DNA of 64,000 nucleotides, taken from Pseudomonas sp. ABC1 (GTDB taxonomy: Bacteria > Pseudomonadota > Gammaproteobacteria > Pseudomonadales > Pseudomonadaceae). The notes below the pieces were generated by a model, which saw only the letters and a program-made list of their open reading frames with translations, did no database searches and was not told where the DNA came from. The number at the start of each line of letters is the position of its first letter. The first letter of the stretch is position 1. The stretch is from NCBI RefSeq assembly GCF_013395055.1, contig NZ_CP058349.1, forward strand, positions 2,354,001-2,418,000, in the 5' to 3' direction. A program made the position numbers and the translations under genes. Shown piece after piece: positions 1-7,462 of the stretch.

Positions 1-1
1 C

Positions 2-463
2 GAGGGTTGCGTGGCCGACGACCGCAACGAGCGCCTTTTCGTCGGCGAGGAGGACGTTGCGGTCTGGGCGCTGGACGCCCGCGAGGACGCGCCGGCCACG
101 CTTGAGCAGGTGATCGCGGTGGGTGGGCTGGTCAAGGACGATATCGAGGGCCTGGGCCTGTACGCCGGCAAGGACAGGGACTACCTGGTGATCTCCAGTC
201 AGGGCAACGACAGCTACGTGGTGGTCGAGGCCCAGGCGCCTTACCGGCTGCGCGGCGCCTTCCGTATCGGCCTGAACGCCGCGCGCGGGATCGACGGCGC
301 CTCCGAGACCGATGGCCTGGACGTCACCTCGGCCAACCTCGGCGGCCCCTGGAGCCAGGGCCTGCTGGTGGTGCAGGACGGCCGTAAACGCATGCCGGAG
401 ACCGCACAGAACTACAAATACCTGCCCTGGGCCGCCGTGGCCGAGGCACTCGGGCTGGAGTAA
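2..463 (+). CDS. 3-phytase (beta-propeller phytase), C-terminal part
   Basis: The reading frame is open from the left edge and ends at TAA 461-463, so the N-terminus lies outside the window. The 153 visible residues begin EGCVADDRNERLFVGEED, which matches the conserved Cys-containing blade of beta-propeller phytases (a GCV-DDE-LYVGEE-type motif). They continue with the GLVKDDIEGLGLY and LVISSQGNDSYVV segments typical of the last blades. Family members are secreted Ca-dependent enzymes that remove phosphate from phytate. The gene lies 364 bp upstream of an ExbB/ExbD/TonB set, so a phytate-related TonB receptor may lie further upstream; that is inference. An in-frame GTG at 11 is not the true start because homology extends past it. 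Confidence 0.85.
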   Translation, partial: EGCVADDRNERLFVGEEDVAVWALDAREDAPATLEQVIAVGGLVKDDIEGLGLYAGKDRDYLVISSQGNDSYVVVEAQAPYRLRGAFRIGLNAARGIDGASETDGLDVTSANLGGPWSQGLLVVQDGRKRMPETAQNYKYLPWAAVAEALGLE

Positions 464-499
464 GGCGGGAGGGAGCAGCGTTGCTGCGGAGATCGCCTG

Positions 500-736
500 G
501 ATTCCCGCCTACGCGGGAATGACGGGAGTTGGAGATTGCGGGTCGTTCAACTGGAATGCCATCGCCGCCCCACCGTCGTCCCCGCGTAGGCGGGGACCCA
601 GGTGCGCGGTGTTGCGGCCACCGCATGGATTCCCGCCTTCGCGGGAATGACGGGGAGTTGAGGTTGCGGGGCGGACAGGTGGAACGCCATCGCCGCCCCA
701 CCGCCGTCCCCGCGCAGGCGGGGACCCAGATACGCG
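500..736. repeat. 128-bp tandem pair of GC-rich palindromic repeats
   Basis: The spacer 464-826 holds no gene. Two direct copies (about 500-608 and 628-736, offset exactly 128 bp) each carry a palindrome of the form ATTCCCGCC-TNCGCGGGAAT at the left (500-524 and 627-653). Each then carries a related inverted unit, GTCCCCGCG-NAGGCGGGGAC, at the right (578-597 and 706-725). The linkers are also conserved (GAATGCCATCGCCGCC against GAACGCCATCGCCGCC). Related single units occur near 62386-62404 and 62678-62711. This is a common dispersed repeat type in proteobacterial intergenic DNA. Transcripts would fold into strong hairpins. Confidence 0.85.
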
Positions 737-826
737 AAGTCACAGTCGCCACTGAGTGTGGCGGTACGTTCCACATGGAACATGTCATTCGATCAGCGGC
801 GCCTCGCGCGCCCACAGGAGTTTTCC

Positions 827-1546
827 ATGCAACATGTGACAGAACAGATGACGGTCTGGGGCCTGGTCAGCGATGCCAGCCCGGTGGTGCAGGCAGTCAT
901 GCTGGTGTTGGTGCTGGCCTCGATGGTCAGTTGGTACCTGATCGTCCGCCGCAGCGTTGCCCTGCGCCGTGGTGAGCGGCAGTTGGAGGCCTTCCTGCAA
1001 CGCTTTCGCAGCAGTGGCGACCTCGACCTGGCGCAGTTGTACCAGGGCGACAAGGGCCGCGAACTGCCGGACGAGGCAGCCCTGCAGCGGATCTTCCAGA
1101 GCGGCTACCAGGCCTTCGGCCAGTTGCAGCGCCAGCCCGGCATCGCCCCCGAGGCGGTGCTCGAAGGGGTCGAGCGCAACCTGTACGTGGCCATTGCCGA
1201 GCAGGAGGAGCGCCTGGAGCGCGGCCTGCCGTTGCTGGCCACGGTCGGCTCGGTCAGCCCTTACGTCGGCCTGTTCGGCACCGTCTGGGGCATCATGAAT
1301 GCCTTCCTGGGGCTGTCACAGGTGCAGCAGGTGACCCTTTCCACCGTCGCACCGGGCATCGCCGAGGCGCTGATCGCCACCGCCATCGGCCTGTTCGCGG
1401 CGATACCGGCGGTGATGGCCTACAACCGTTTCGCCGCCCGTGGCCAGGTCCTGGCCGGGCGCTACTACAGTTTCGCCAACGAATTGCAGGCGCGCCTGCA
1501 CCGGCGCCTGCACAGCGCTGGCGTAACCATCGCCGCTGTCGCCTGA
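827..1546 (+). CDS. MotA/TolQ/ExbB proton channel family protein
   Basis: A 239-residue inner-membrane protein of the ExbB/TolQ family, which forms the proton channel that energises TonB or TolA. It has an N-terminal membrane segment (about residues 24-43, QAVMLVLVLASMVSWYLIV). The diagnostic family core follows: a TVGSVSPYVGLFGTVWGIM stretch near residue 145 and VAPGIAEALIATAIGLFAAIPA near residue 175. I chose ATG 827 because a good ribosome site (ACAGGAG) sits 7 bases upstream and the protein then has normal family length; the frame is open to 758. The exbD-like gene starts 10 bp downstream and a tonB-like gene overlaps that, so the three form one operon. Its position after phytase suggests a substrate-dedicated TonB system (inference). 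Confidence 0.9.
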   Translation: MQHVTEQMTVWGLVSDASPVVQAVMLVLVLASMVSWYLIVRRSVALRRGERQLEAFLQRFRSSGDLDLAQLYQGDKGRELPDEAALQRIFQSGYQAFGQLQRQPGIAPEAVLEGVERNLYVAIAEQEERLERGLPLLATVGSVSPYVGLFGTVWGIMNAFLGLSQVQQVTLSTVAPGIAEALIATAIGLFAAIPAVMAYNRFAARGQVLAGRYYSFANELQARLHRRLHSAGVTIAAVA

Positions 1547-1556
1547 GGAGCCGATC

Positions 1557-2006
1557 ATGCTGGTCAGATCGCCGCGCAAGCATGCGCCCAAGGCGGAAAT
1601 GAACGTGGTGCCCTACATCGACGTGATGCTGGTGTTGCTGGTGATCTTCATGGTCACCGCGCCGATGCTGGTGCAGGGCGTCAGCCTGGAGCTGCCCAAG
1701 GTCGCTGCCGAGGCGTTGCCGTCGCCCGGCGAGCAGCAACTGGTGACGCTCTCGGTGACTGCCGAGGGTGATTATTACTGGAACGTCGGCCCGGAGCTGG
1801 CGGTGGGCAGCCAGAGCGACCAGGCGGTTGACCTGGATGCCATGCGCGACAGCCTGCTGGCGCTGGTCGCCGAGCGGGCCGATACCCAGGTTTACGTCCG
1901 CGCCGACCAGGGTGCCGACTATGCGGCGGTGCTGGCCGGTATCGCCGCGTTGCAGCGCGGTGGCATCAGCCGCATCGGCCTGGTGACCGAGGCGCCGCAA
2001 CCATGA
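1557..2006 (+). CDS. ExbD/TolR family biopolymer transport protein
   Basis: A 149-residue protein with the standard ExbD/TolR layout. It has a short cytoplasmic N-terminus, one membrane helix beginning AEMNVVPYIDVMLVLLVIFMV (residues about 14-34) with the proton-relay Asp in the PYIDVML motif, and a periplasmic domain ending GISRIGLVTEAPQP. It pairs with the upstream ExbB-like protein to couple proton flow to TonB. The start follows the exbB-like stop by 10 bp, and the stop overlaps the tonB-like start (ATGA), which implies translational coupling. TolR is less likely because no tolA-tolB-pal genes follow. Confidence 0.9.
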   Translation: MLVRSPRKHAPKAEMNVVPYIDVMLVLLVIFMVTAPMLVQGVSLELPKVAAEALPSPGEQQLVTLSVTAEGDYYWNVGPELAVGSQSDQAVDLDAMRDSLLALVAERADTQVYVRADQGADYAAVLAGIAALQRGGISRIGLVTEAPQP

Positions 2007-2776
2007 ACGCAGTGCTGATGCCGGCAGGCGGGCAACGGCCCTGGCGTGGTCGTCTGGGGGCTGCCGGGCTGGTGCTGGCGTTGCATGGCCTGCTGGCGCT
2101 GGTGCTGCTGCGTGGCCTGGCGCCGCCGTTGCCGGAACCGCCGCTGGCAATGACGGTGGAGACCGCGTTGGTCAGTCTACCGCCTACGCCTGTGCCTGAA
2201 CCGCTGGTAGAGCCTGTCGTGGAGCCCGTGGAGCAAGTCGAGCCGCCCAAGCCCCGGGTGGAAGAAACCCCGCCGCCGGTGGTCCGCCCCGACCAGGCAG
2301 AGTTGGCCTTCAAGCGCGCCGAGCGCGAGCGTGAAGCGCAGCGGCGCGAACAGGAGGCCGAGCACCGGCGCCAGGAACAACGGGTGCAGCAGGAGCGCCA
2401 GAGATTGGCCGAGGAACAGGAGGCGCGCCGCCAGGCGGAGCTTGCCGCCCGCCAGGCCGCCGAACACGAAGCCGCCCTGGCCGCCGAACGTGCGCGGGCC
2501 GCCGACAGCCGTCGCTACCAGCCACTCAGCAAGAAGGCCCCGGCCTACCCGCAGCGCGCCCTGGACCAGCGCCTCGAAGGCGCCTGCACGGTCGCCTATA
2601 CGGTCGATGTGCGTGGCCGCGTACAGGACCCCGAGGCTCTCGAAGATTGTCATCCGTTGTTCGTGCGCCCGTCACTGGCGGCGGCCAGGAGCTTTCGCTA
2701 CCAGCCTCGGCTGGTCGATGGCCAGGCGGTGCCGGTGCCGAACGTGCGCAATACCTTCCACTATCGGATCGAGTGA
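2003..2776 (+). CDS. TonB family protein with TolA-like coiled coil
   Basis: A 257-residue energy transducer. The N-terminal membrane anchor is about residues 16-37 (LGAAGLVLALHGLLALVLL). A Pro/Val/Glu-rich segment (about 45-95) is followed by a long charged, Ala/Glu/Arg/Gln-rich stretch (about 98-170, repeats of AERE, RREQEAE, RQAELAAR) that should form a coiled coil and resembles TolA. The C-terminus (about 180-257) is a TonB domain: AYPQRAL at its start, then VAYTVDVRGRV and SFRYQPRLVDG. The gene overlaps the exbD-like gene by 4 bp. The mix of a TonB head and a TolA-like stalk could give a longer reach across the periplasm. TonB rather than TolA is favoured by the exbBD context. Confidence 0.85.
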   Translation: MNAVLMPAGGQRPWRGRLGAAGLVLALHGLLALVLLRGLAPPLPEPPLAMTVETALVSLPPTPVPEPLVEPVVEPVEQVEPPKPRVEETPPPVVRPDQAELAFKRAEREREAQRREQEAEHRRQEQRVQQERQRLAEEQEARRQAELAARQAAEHEAALAAERARAADSRRYQPLSKKAPAYPQRALDQRLEGACTVAYTVDVRGRVQDPEALEDCHPLFVRPSLAAARSFRYQPRLVDGQAVPVPNVRNTFHYRIE

Positions 2777-2956
2777 CGTGTCGCTCGTTTCGACGCTGAA
2801 CATTGCCGCCTCGCAGGCGGTCTATCTCCGGGTGTACGGGGCTCGCCCCGTGCCCATGGCGAACCGCATGCCGGGCAATATCCTGACGCAATATGTAAAC
2901 GACAGTCGCCCGGCCTCACAGTAGATTCGCCAGTGTCGTGTCAACGGCGGGTTCCC

Positions 2957-3024
2957 GTAGGGTGCGCCGTGCGCACCAGTGCCACCTGTGTCGATCATCC
3001 AGGTACACGCGGCGCACCCTGCGG
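2957..3024. repeat. GTAGGGTGCGCC palindromic element, copy 1
   Basis: The 299-bp spacer 2777-3075 contains no gene. Its notable content is GTAGGGTGCGCCGTGCGCAC at 2957-2976, itself largely palindromic, and the partly inverted partner CGGCGCACCCTGCGG ending at 3024. Related copies lie at 3810-3863, 42834-42890 and 56664-56710. All sit directly 3' of genes. Confidence 0.8.
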
Positions 3025-3075
3025 AACGATGCGATGACACCTGGGTTTCATCCTTGAACGCTTCGGAGATTTTCC

Positions 3076-3804
3076 ATGAATACGCGTGGCCTGCTCGACC
3101 AGTTGCTGAAATCCGGCCAGGAGTTGCTGCAGAAGAATACCGCCGGTGGTGCGTCCTCCGGCCTCGGTGGAGCGCTTGGCGGCTTGCTGGGCAAGGGCGG
3201 CGGAAATGACGCCGGCAAAGGCGGCGACCTGGGCAGCCTGCTCAAGGGCGTCGGCGGCGGCACGGCGCTGGGCCTGCTGCTGGGCAACAAACGTGCGCGC
3301 AAGATCGGCGGCAAGGTGGCGGTCTATGGGGGCCTGGCGGCCCTTGGCGTGATCGCCTACAAGGCCTATGGCAACTGGCAGGCGCAACAGGCTGGTGCGC
3401 CCCAGGGCGAGCCGCGCACCCTGGACCGCCTGCCGGCGCCCGAGGTGGAACTGCACAGCCAGGGCATCCTCAAGGCACTGGTGGCGGCGGCCAAGGCCGA
3501 CGGGCATATCGATGCCCGCGAGCGTGAGTTGATCGAGGGCGAATTCAGCAAGCTGACCGGCGACGCCGAGGTGCAGCGCTGGCTGGATGCCGAACTGAAC
3601 AAGCCGCTGGACCCTGCGGACGTGGCGCGCGCGGCGAGCACGCCGGAGCTGGCGGCGGAAATGTACGTGGCCAGCGTGCTGATGGTCGACGAGGAGCACT
3701 TCATGGAGCGTGCCTACCTCGACGAACTGGCGCGCCAGTTGAAGCTCGAACCGGCCCTCAAGGGCGAACTGGAAGCCCAGGTGAAACGGGAACTCCAGGC
3801 CTGA
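3076..3804 (+). CDS. DUF533 / TerB-like tellurite resistance family protein
   Basis: A 242-residue protein starting MNTRGLLDQLLKSGQELL, the usual start of YebE-like DUF533 proteins. Residues about 20-80 are very Gly-rich (SGLGGALGGLLGKGGGNDAG), followed by a hydrophobic segment (VAVYGGLAALGVIAYKAY, about 78-95). The C-terminal half (about 115-242) is helical and acidic with LVAAAKADGHIDARERELIEG, the acidic loop seen in TerB-like folds. The molecular function of DUF533 is not established; it is probably membrane-associated. The gene is single, with repeat elements on both sides. Confidence 0.85.
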   Translation: MNTRGLLDQLLKSGQELLQKNTAGGASSGLGGALGGLLGKGGGNDAGKGGDLGSLLKGVGGGTALGLLLGNKRARKIGGKVAVYGGLAALGVIAYKAYGNWQAQQAGAPQGEPRTLDRLPAPEVELHSQGILKALVAAAKADGHIDARERELIEGEFSKLTGDAEVQRWLDAELNKPLDPADVARAASTPELAAEMYVASVLMVDEEHFMERAYLDELARQLKLEPALKGELEAQVKRELQA

Positions 3805-3809
3805 GCATC

Positions 3810-3863
3810 GTAGGGTGCGCCGCGCGCACGGGCAGTCCTCGGCGCGCATGGCGCACCCTACAG
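3810..3863. repeat. GTAGGGTGCGCC palindromic element, copy 2
   Basis: GTAGGGTGCGCCGCGCGCAC at 3810-3829 and the inverted partner ATGGCGCACCCTACAG at 3848-3863 form arms of about 13 bp. The element begins 6 bp after the DUF533 stop and lies between two convergent genes, so it could act as a bidirectional transcript end. Confidence 0.8.
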
Positions 3864-3891
3864 GTGTACATGGTCCCCATAAGAGAGGGTG

Positions 3892-4419
3892 TCAGAGGTC
3901 TTCCTCTTCGACCAGCCGCACTTCCGTGGCTTCCAGCGCGTAGGCGGCGTCGGCCAGGTCGTTGCTGACCTTTTCCACCCGCAAGGGGCCTTCGATCCAG
4001 AGTGGTGCGTAGATATCGTCCAGCTGGATGCCCTTGGGGTAGCGCACCAGCACGATCTGGTTGGGTGGTGGTGGCGGCACGTGGATGCAGGCGCCGGGGT
4101 AGGGCACCAGGAAGAATTCGGTGCTGCGGCCTTTGGCGTCGCTCTCCAGCGGCACCGGGTAGCCGCCGAGGCGGATGGTCTTGCCGTCCAGCGCCGGCAC
4201 GGTCTTGGCCGAGTACATCACGTCGGGCAATCCGCTGCTTTGCTTGAGTCCGCCCTGGTCGCTGAAGCCGAAGTCTTCCATTGAGTCGTGTTCGATTTCC
4301 GGCATGTTCTCCAGTGCCAGGCGGTCCTCTTCCGGCATCAGCTCCAGCCAGTCGAGTTCGGCTTGCGCCGCATGCAGGGAGGTACAGAACAGCAGGAGCG
4401 ACAGCAGGATCGGACGCAT
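3892..4419 (-). CDS. DUF3299 domain-containing exported protein
   Basis: A 175-residue protein with a signal peptide (MRPILLSLLLFCTSLHAAQA, cleavage near residue 20). An acidic segment LDWLELMPEEDRLALENMPEIEHD follows. The domain core contains IRLGGYPVPLE, FFLVPYPGACIHVPPPPPNQIVLV (Cys/His/Pro-rich, about 105-130) and a final WIEGPLRVEKVSNDLADAAYAL. This is the DUF3299 pattern; such proteins are periplasmic and often lie near metal or membrane transport genes, but no function is established. It is transcribed away from the GlsB-like gene located upstream on the same strand (51-bp gap). Confidence 0.85.
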   Translation of the reverse strand: MRPILLSLLLFCTSLHAAQAELDWLELMPEEDRLALENMPEIEHDSMEDFGFSDQGGLKQSSGLPDVMYSAKTVPALDGKTIRLGGYPVPLESDAKGRSTEFFLVPYPGACIHVPPPPPNQIVLVRYPKGIQLDDIYAPLWIEGPLRVEKVSNDLADAAYALEATEVRLVEEEDL

Positions 4420-4469
4420 GGAGGGGCTTCAGGTGAGAAAAGTGGGCCGCCGGGAGCGGCCCGGCGGGG

Positions 4470-4718
4470 TCATTTGCGTTTGCTGACCGCACCATATATC
4501 AACAGCAGGATGACTGCACCGACGACCGAGCCGATGAAGCCTGCGCCTTCGCCCGCCGCATAGATGCCCAGTGCCTCGCCACCGTAGCCGGCGAGCAGCG
4601 AGCCGCCGATACCGAGCAGGATGGTCATGATCCAGCCCATGCTGTCATCGCCGGGTTTGATGAAACGGGCGATAAGACCGACGATGAGGCCGACGACGAT
4701 GGTTCCGATGAATCCCAT
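4470..4718 (-). CDS. GlsB/YeaQ/YmgE family stress-response membrane protein
   Basis: An 82-residue, very hydrophobic protein: MGFIGTIVVGLIVGLIARFIKPGDD, then GWIMTILLGIGGSLLAGYGGE and GFIGSVVGAVILLLIYGAVSKRK. It has three predicted membrane helices with Gly zippers and the conserved GLIAR and GxxGS motifs of the transglycosylase-associated/GlsB family. I start it at ATG 4718 because AGGAG lies 7 bases upstream; the frame extends to 4742. The family is linked to envelope stress, but its mechanism is unknown. Confidence 0.88.
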   Translation of the reverse strand: MGFIGTIVVGLIVGLIARFIKPGDDSMGWIMTILLGIGGSLLAGYGGEALGIYAAGEGAGFIGSVVGAVILLLIYGAVSKRK

Positions 4719-4781
4719 GGTGATATCTCCTGATTGGTTCACAGAAGATGGACCGCACAGGCGGGGCAGGGTTCGTTCGTT

Positions 4782-5630
4782 TTACGTCGGTGTGTCGGCG
4801 TAGCCTTCGCGGTAGCTCGGGTATCGAGGTGCCCAGTCCAGTGCCCTGGCGCGGGCATTGCTGCAGCGTTTGCTGCCGGAGCGGCGCTCGATGGCTGGGC
4901 CTGCCGGTGCGGCGATGCCCAGGCGCTGGCGCAGCCAATCGACCACTTCATGCAGGGGCGCCGGTTCGTCGTCGACCCCGAGGTAGCAGTCTTCCAACGG
5001 GGTTCCGGCCCGGTCCGCCAGCAGCAGGCTGGCCAGCAGCGCCGCCGCGTCGTCGCGATGGATGCGGTTGCTGTATTGCGGCGGTTCCTGCTGTGCCTGC
5101 ATGCCGGCGCGCACCTGGTTCTGCAGCCAGGGCCGCGAGGGATGGTAGAGGCCCGCCAGGCGCACCAGGGTAGCCGGCAGGCCGCTGGCCAGCGCCAGGC
5201 GTTCGGCTTCGAGCATCACCTGGCCGGTGTAGCCGTCGGGCTCCGTTGGCGAGCGCTCGTCGACCCATTCGCCATCACGCTGCCCATAGACGCCGACACT
5301 GGACACGAACAGCAACCGCCGTGGCCGCTGGCCGTGCTGTGCCAGCCAGGCCAGCACGTTGCGCAACCCTTCGACGTAGGCAAGGCGGTAGCCCTCTTCG
5401 TTGCGTTGCGCGGGGGAGGCGCTGTAGATCAGGTAGTCGATACGGCCTGTTGGCCAGGCAGAGGGACAGACTGGCTGGGTGAAGTCGCCGGGCACTGGCA
5501 GGATCGTGGCAGGCAGTGCCGTCGTATCGCGGCGCAGGCCATGGATACGCCAATCCGCCAGGTGTGGCTGGGCGGCCAGGCGCAGGCCCAGGTCGCCGCA
5601 GCCGGCGATCATCAGAACGGGAGCTGTCAT
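4782..5630 (-). CDS. NAD(P)-dependent epimerase/dehydratase family protein
   Basis: A 282-residue short-chain dehydrogenase of the extended, atypical YeeZ-like type. The nucleotide-binding start is MIAGCGDLGLRLA (Gly-x-Gly-x-x-Gly variant GCGDLG). LIYSASP, LLFVSSVGVYGQRDGEWVDE (active-site region with YGQ in place of the usual YxxxK) and a C-terminal part ending RYPSYREGYADTPT follow. The start at 5630 gives the Rossmann motif at residue 8; the open frame continues to 5678. Substrate unknown. The next gene upstream is a porin on the same strand, separated by the repeat at 5739. Confidence 0.82.
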   Translation of the reverse strand: MTAPVLMIAGCGDLGLRLAAQPHLADWRIHGLRRDTTALPATILPVPGDFTQPVCPSAWPTGRIDYLIYSASPAQRNEEGYRLAYVEGLRNVLAWLAQHGQRPRRLLFVSSVGVYGQRDGEWVDERSPTEPDGYTGQVMLEAERLALASGLPATLVRLAGLYHPSRPWLQNQVRAGMQAQQEPPQYSNRIHRDDAAALLASLLLADRAGTPLEDCYLGVDDEPAPLHEVVDWLRQRLGIAAPAGPAIERRSGSKRCSNARARALDWAPRYPSYREGYADTPT

Positions 5631-5738
5631 TCGTGGAGTCCGTGCAGGTTGGAAGCGAGTAGCGGTCGCAGGCTGCAAGCCGTTGCGGGGTTAGTCTACG
5701 GGGAATCCGCCTCTTGCTTGTAGCCTGCCGCCGTTCTC

Positions 5739-5938
5739 AGAACCTGTTCACGATCTGCTGCGCGTCGGTACTGCTGCGTTAAAAACAGACTCGGAATGCT
5801 CATTTACAACTCGTAAACTCCGCTTGATTCGCTTTGCTCACCCTGTGGGCCAGCCTGCGGCTGTTACTCCGCTACGCTACGTTTCTCGCCTGTTTTTGCC
5901 TTGCAGTCCTCTAGCTCGCGAGATCGTGAACAGGTTCT
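5739..5938. mobile_element. MITE-like element with 18-bp terminal inverted repeats
   Basis: AGAACCTGTTCACGATCT at 5739-5756 is perfectly inverted at 5921-5938 (AGATCGTGAACAGGTTCT), enclosing about 160 bp with no coding frame. If the ends are taken as GAACCTG...CAGGTTC, a 3-bp TCA duplication flanks the element. The right end meets the stop codon of the OprD-family gene (TGA, complement of 5938-5940). The size, perfect terminal repeats and lack of an ORF fit a miniature inverted-repeat element mobilised by a transposase elsewhere. It also could terminate the porin transcript. Confidence 0.72.
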
Positions 5939-7293
5939 CAGAACCCTCCCGCCAACGGATACTCGACCGCCAGGCGGATCTGGTCGGCGTCGATCTCGGC
6001 CTGGGCGCGGTCGCCACGGTGCATGCTGTGGCGCAGGAACAGCACCAGGCCCTTGGCGGCACCTTCCTGCACCGTGTAGCGCAGGTTGAGGTCGCGTTCC
6101 CAGTGCTTGCCGTTCTCGCCGTAGCCCAGCCAGGCGTAGCTGCCGGTCGGGTCGACCTTGCTGCCGTCGATGCCGCTGCCGCGGGTGTAGGCGGCGCCGA
6201 AGGTCAGGCCCTGGATGCCCAGGCCCGCCAGGTCGTAGTCGTAGCGCAGTTGCCAGGAGGCTTCGTTGGGGGCGTTGAAGTCGGAGAGTTGGGAGGCGTT
6301 GGAAATCCAGATGGCACCACGGGTGACGTAGTCGAAGGGCGTGTCGCCGTCGACCTTCTGGTAGCCAAGGCCGAATTTGTGGTGGCCGTGCTGGTAGCCG
6401 AGCAGCAGGCTGCCGGTGGTGTTGTCCACGTCGCCGGCGAGTTGGCGGCCGGTATCGGTGCTGCGGTACAGGTGCCATTCGGCGCTCAGGCCGCGGCCTT
6501 CGGCCAGTGCGTGACTGTAGTAGCCGCCGAGGTAGTGGCTGCGCCAGGTGTTCTCGAATTCCCCGGTGTAGGCCGTCAGGCTCAGGCCGGGCAGGCCGCT
6601 GTAGCTGCCGCCGACGAAGCTGAAGGCGTTGCCCAGTTTCATCGACGGATTGGCGTAGTTCACCACCAGGCGGTTGTTGTTGCTGCGTGAGTTGCGGTCC
6701 GCCGAGCCGGTGAAGTGCCCGGCGTGCAGGTTGAGGGCGCTGAATTCGCGGCTGTTGAGGTACCAGCCTGTGTGGGTTTCCGGCAGCAGGCGGCTGTCGG
6801 ATGAGGAGAAGATCGGCGTTTTCACGCGCTGCTCGCCGTAACGCAGCAGGGTCGAGGACAGCTGCGCCTTGATCGCCGCGCCACCGCGCGCCACATCATT
6901 CTGGTCATGGCCGTCATTGTCCACCGGCAGGTGGCGGATCTTGCCGGCCCGACCGCCACCGCCATCGAGTTTCTGCGCCAGGTACAGGTGGGCATCCACA
7001 CCAACCCCCACGGTGCCCTGGGTGAAACCCGACTCGAACTGGCCCATCAGGCCATAGCCGAATTCCTCGGCCATGCCGTTGCGCTGGGCACGTGGCACCA
7101 GGGCATTGCGTGCACCGTTGCTACGGCCGCCGTGCTTGTAGTCGCGTTGTTCGTAGAGCAGCCGGTTGAACAGGCTCCAGCGCGCATCCTCGGTGAAACC
7201 GTTGGCCTGTTGCTGGGTGCCGGCCTGGGCGGTGGACAGGAAGGGGGCCAGGCAGAGGGCCATTCCGGTGCTGATGAATCGTTTATTTCTCAT
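5938..7293 (-). CDS. OprD family outer-membrane porin
   Basis: A 451-residue protein with a signal peptide (MRNKRFISTGMALCLAPFLSTAQA). The mature start is ANGFTEDARWSLFNRLLYEQRDY, and the motif near residue 128 is VARGGAAIKAQLSSTLLRYGEQRVKTPIF, typical of OprD/OccD-OccK channels. Alternating beta-strand sequence runs to the terminal aromatic Phe (EYPLAGGF), the outer-membrane assembly signal. These 18-strand channels import small substrates such as amino acids or carboxylates; the specific ligand cannot be read here. The ribosome site AGGAA lies 11 bases before ATG. The stop codon abuts the MITE-like element. Confidence 0.93.
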   Translation of the reverse strand: MRNKRFISTGMALCLAPFLSTAQAGTQQQANGFTEDARWSLFNRLLYEQRDYKHGGRSNGARNALVPRAQRNGMAEEFGYGLMGQFESGFTQGTVGVGVDAHLYLAQKLDGGGGRAGKIRHLPVDNDGHDQNDVARGGAAIKAQLSSTLLRYGEQRVKTPIFSSSDSRLLPETHTGWYLNSREFSALNLHAGHFTGSADRNSRSNNNRLVVNYANPSMKLGNAFSFVGGSYSGLPGLSLTAYTGEFENTWRSHYLGGYYSHALAEGRGLSAEWHLYRSTDTGRQLAGDVDNTTGSLLLGYQHGHHKFGLGYQKVDGDTPFDYVTRGAIWISNASQLSDFNAPNEASWQLRYDYDLAGLGIQGLTFGAAYTRGSGIDGSKVDPTGSYAWLGYGENGKHWERDLNLRYTVQEGAAKGLVLFLRHSMHRGDRAQAEIDADQIRLAVEYPLAGGF

Positions 7294-7462
7294 TATTTGT
7301 TCATTCCTGTTGTGTAAGGCGAGTCAATGTTGTGCGTATGCAGTGCCCGTGGCGTACGGTTCATGGCCATCAGGTGTGGGCTCGCAGGACGTGTACCGGT
7401 TGTTGTCGTGTTTTGTATTGATATAGTATTTCATATCTTTATTGCCTTCCGATCCTGACTCC

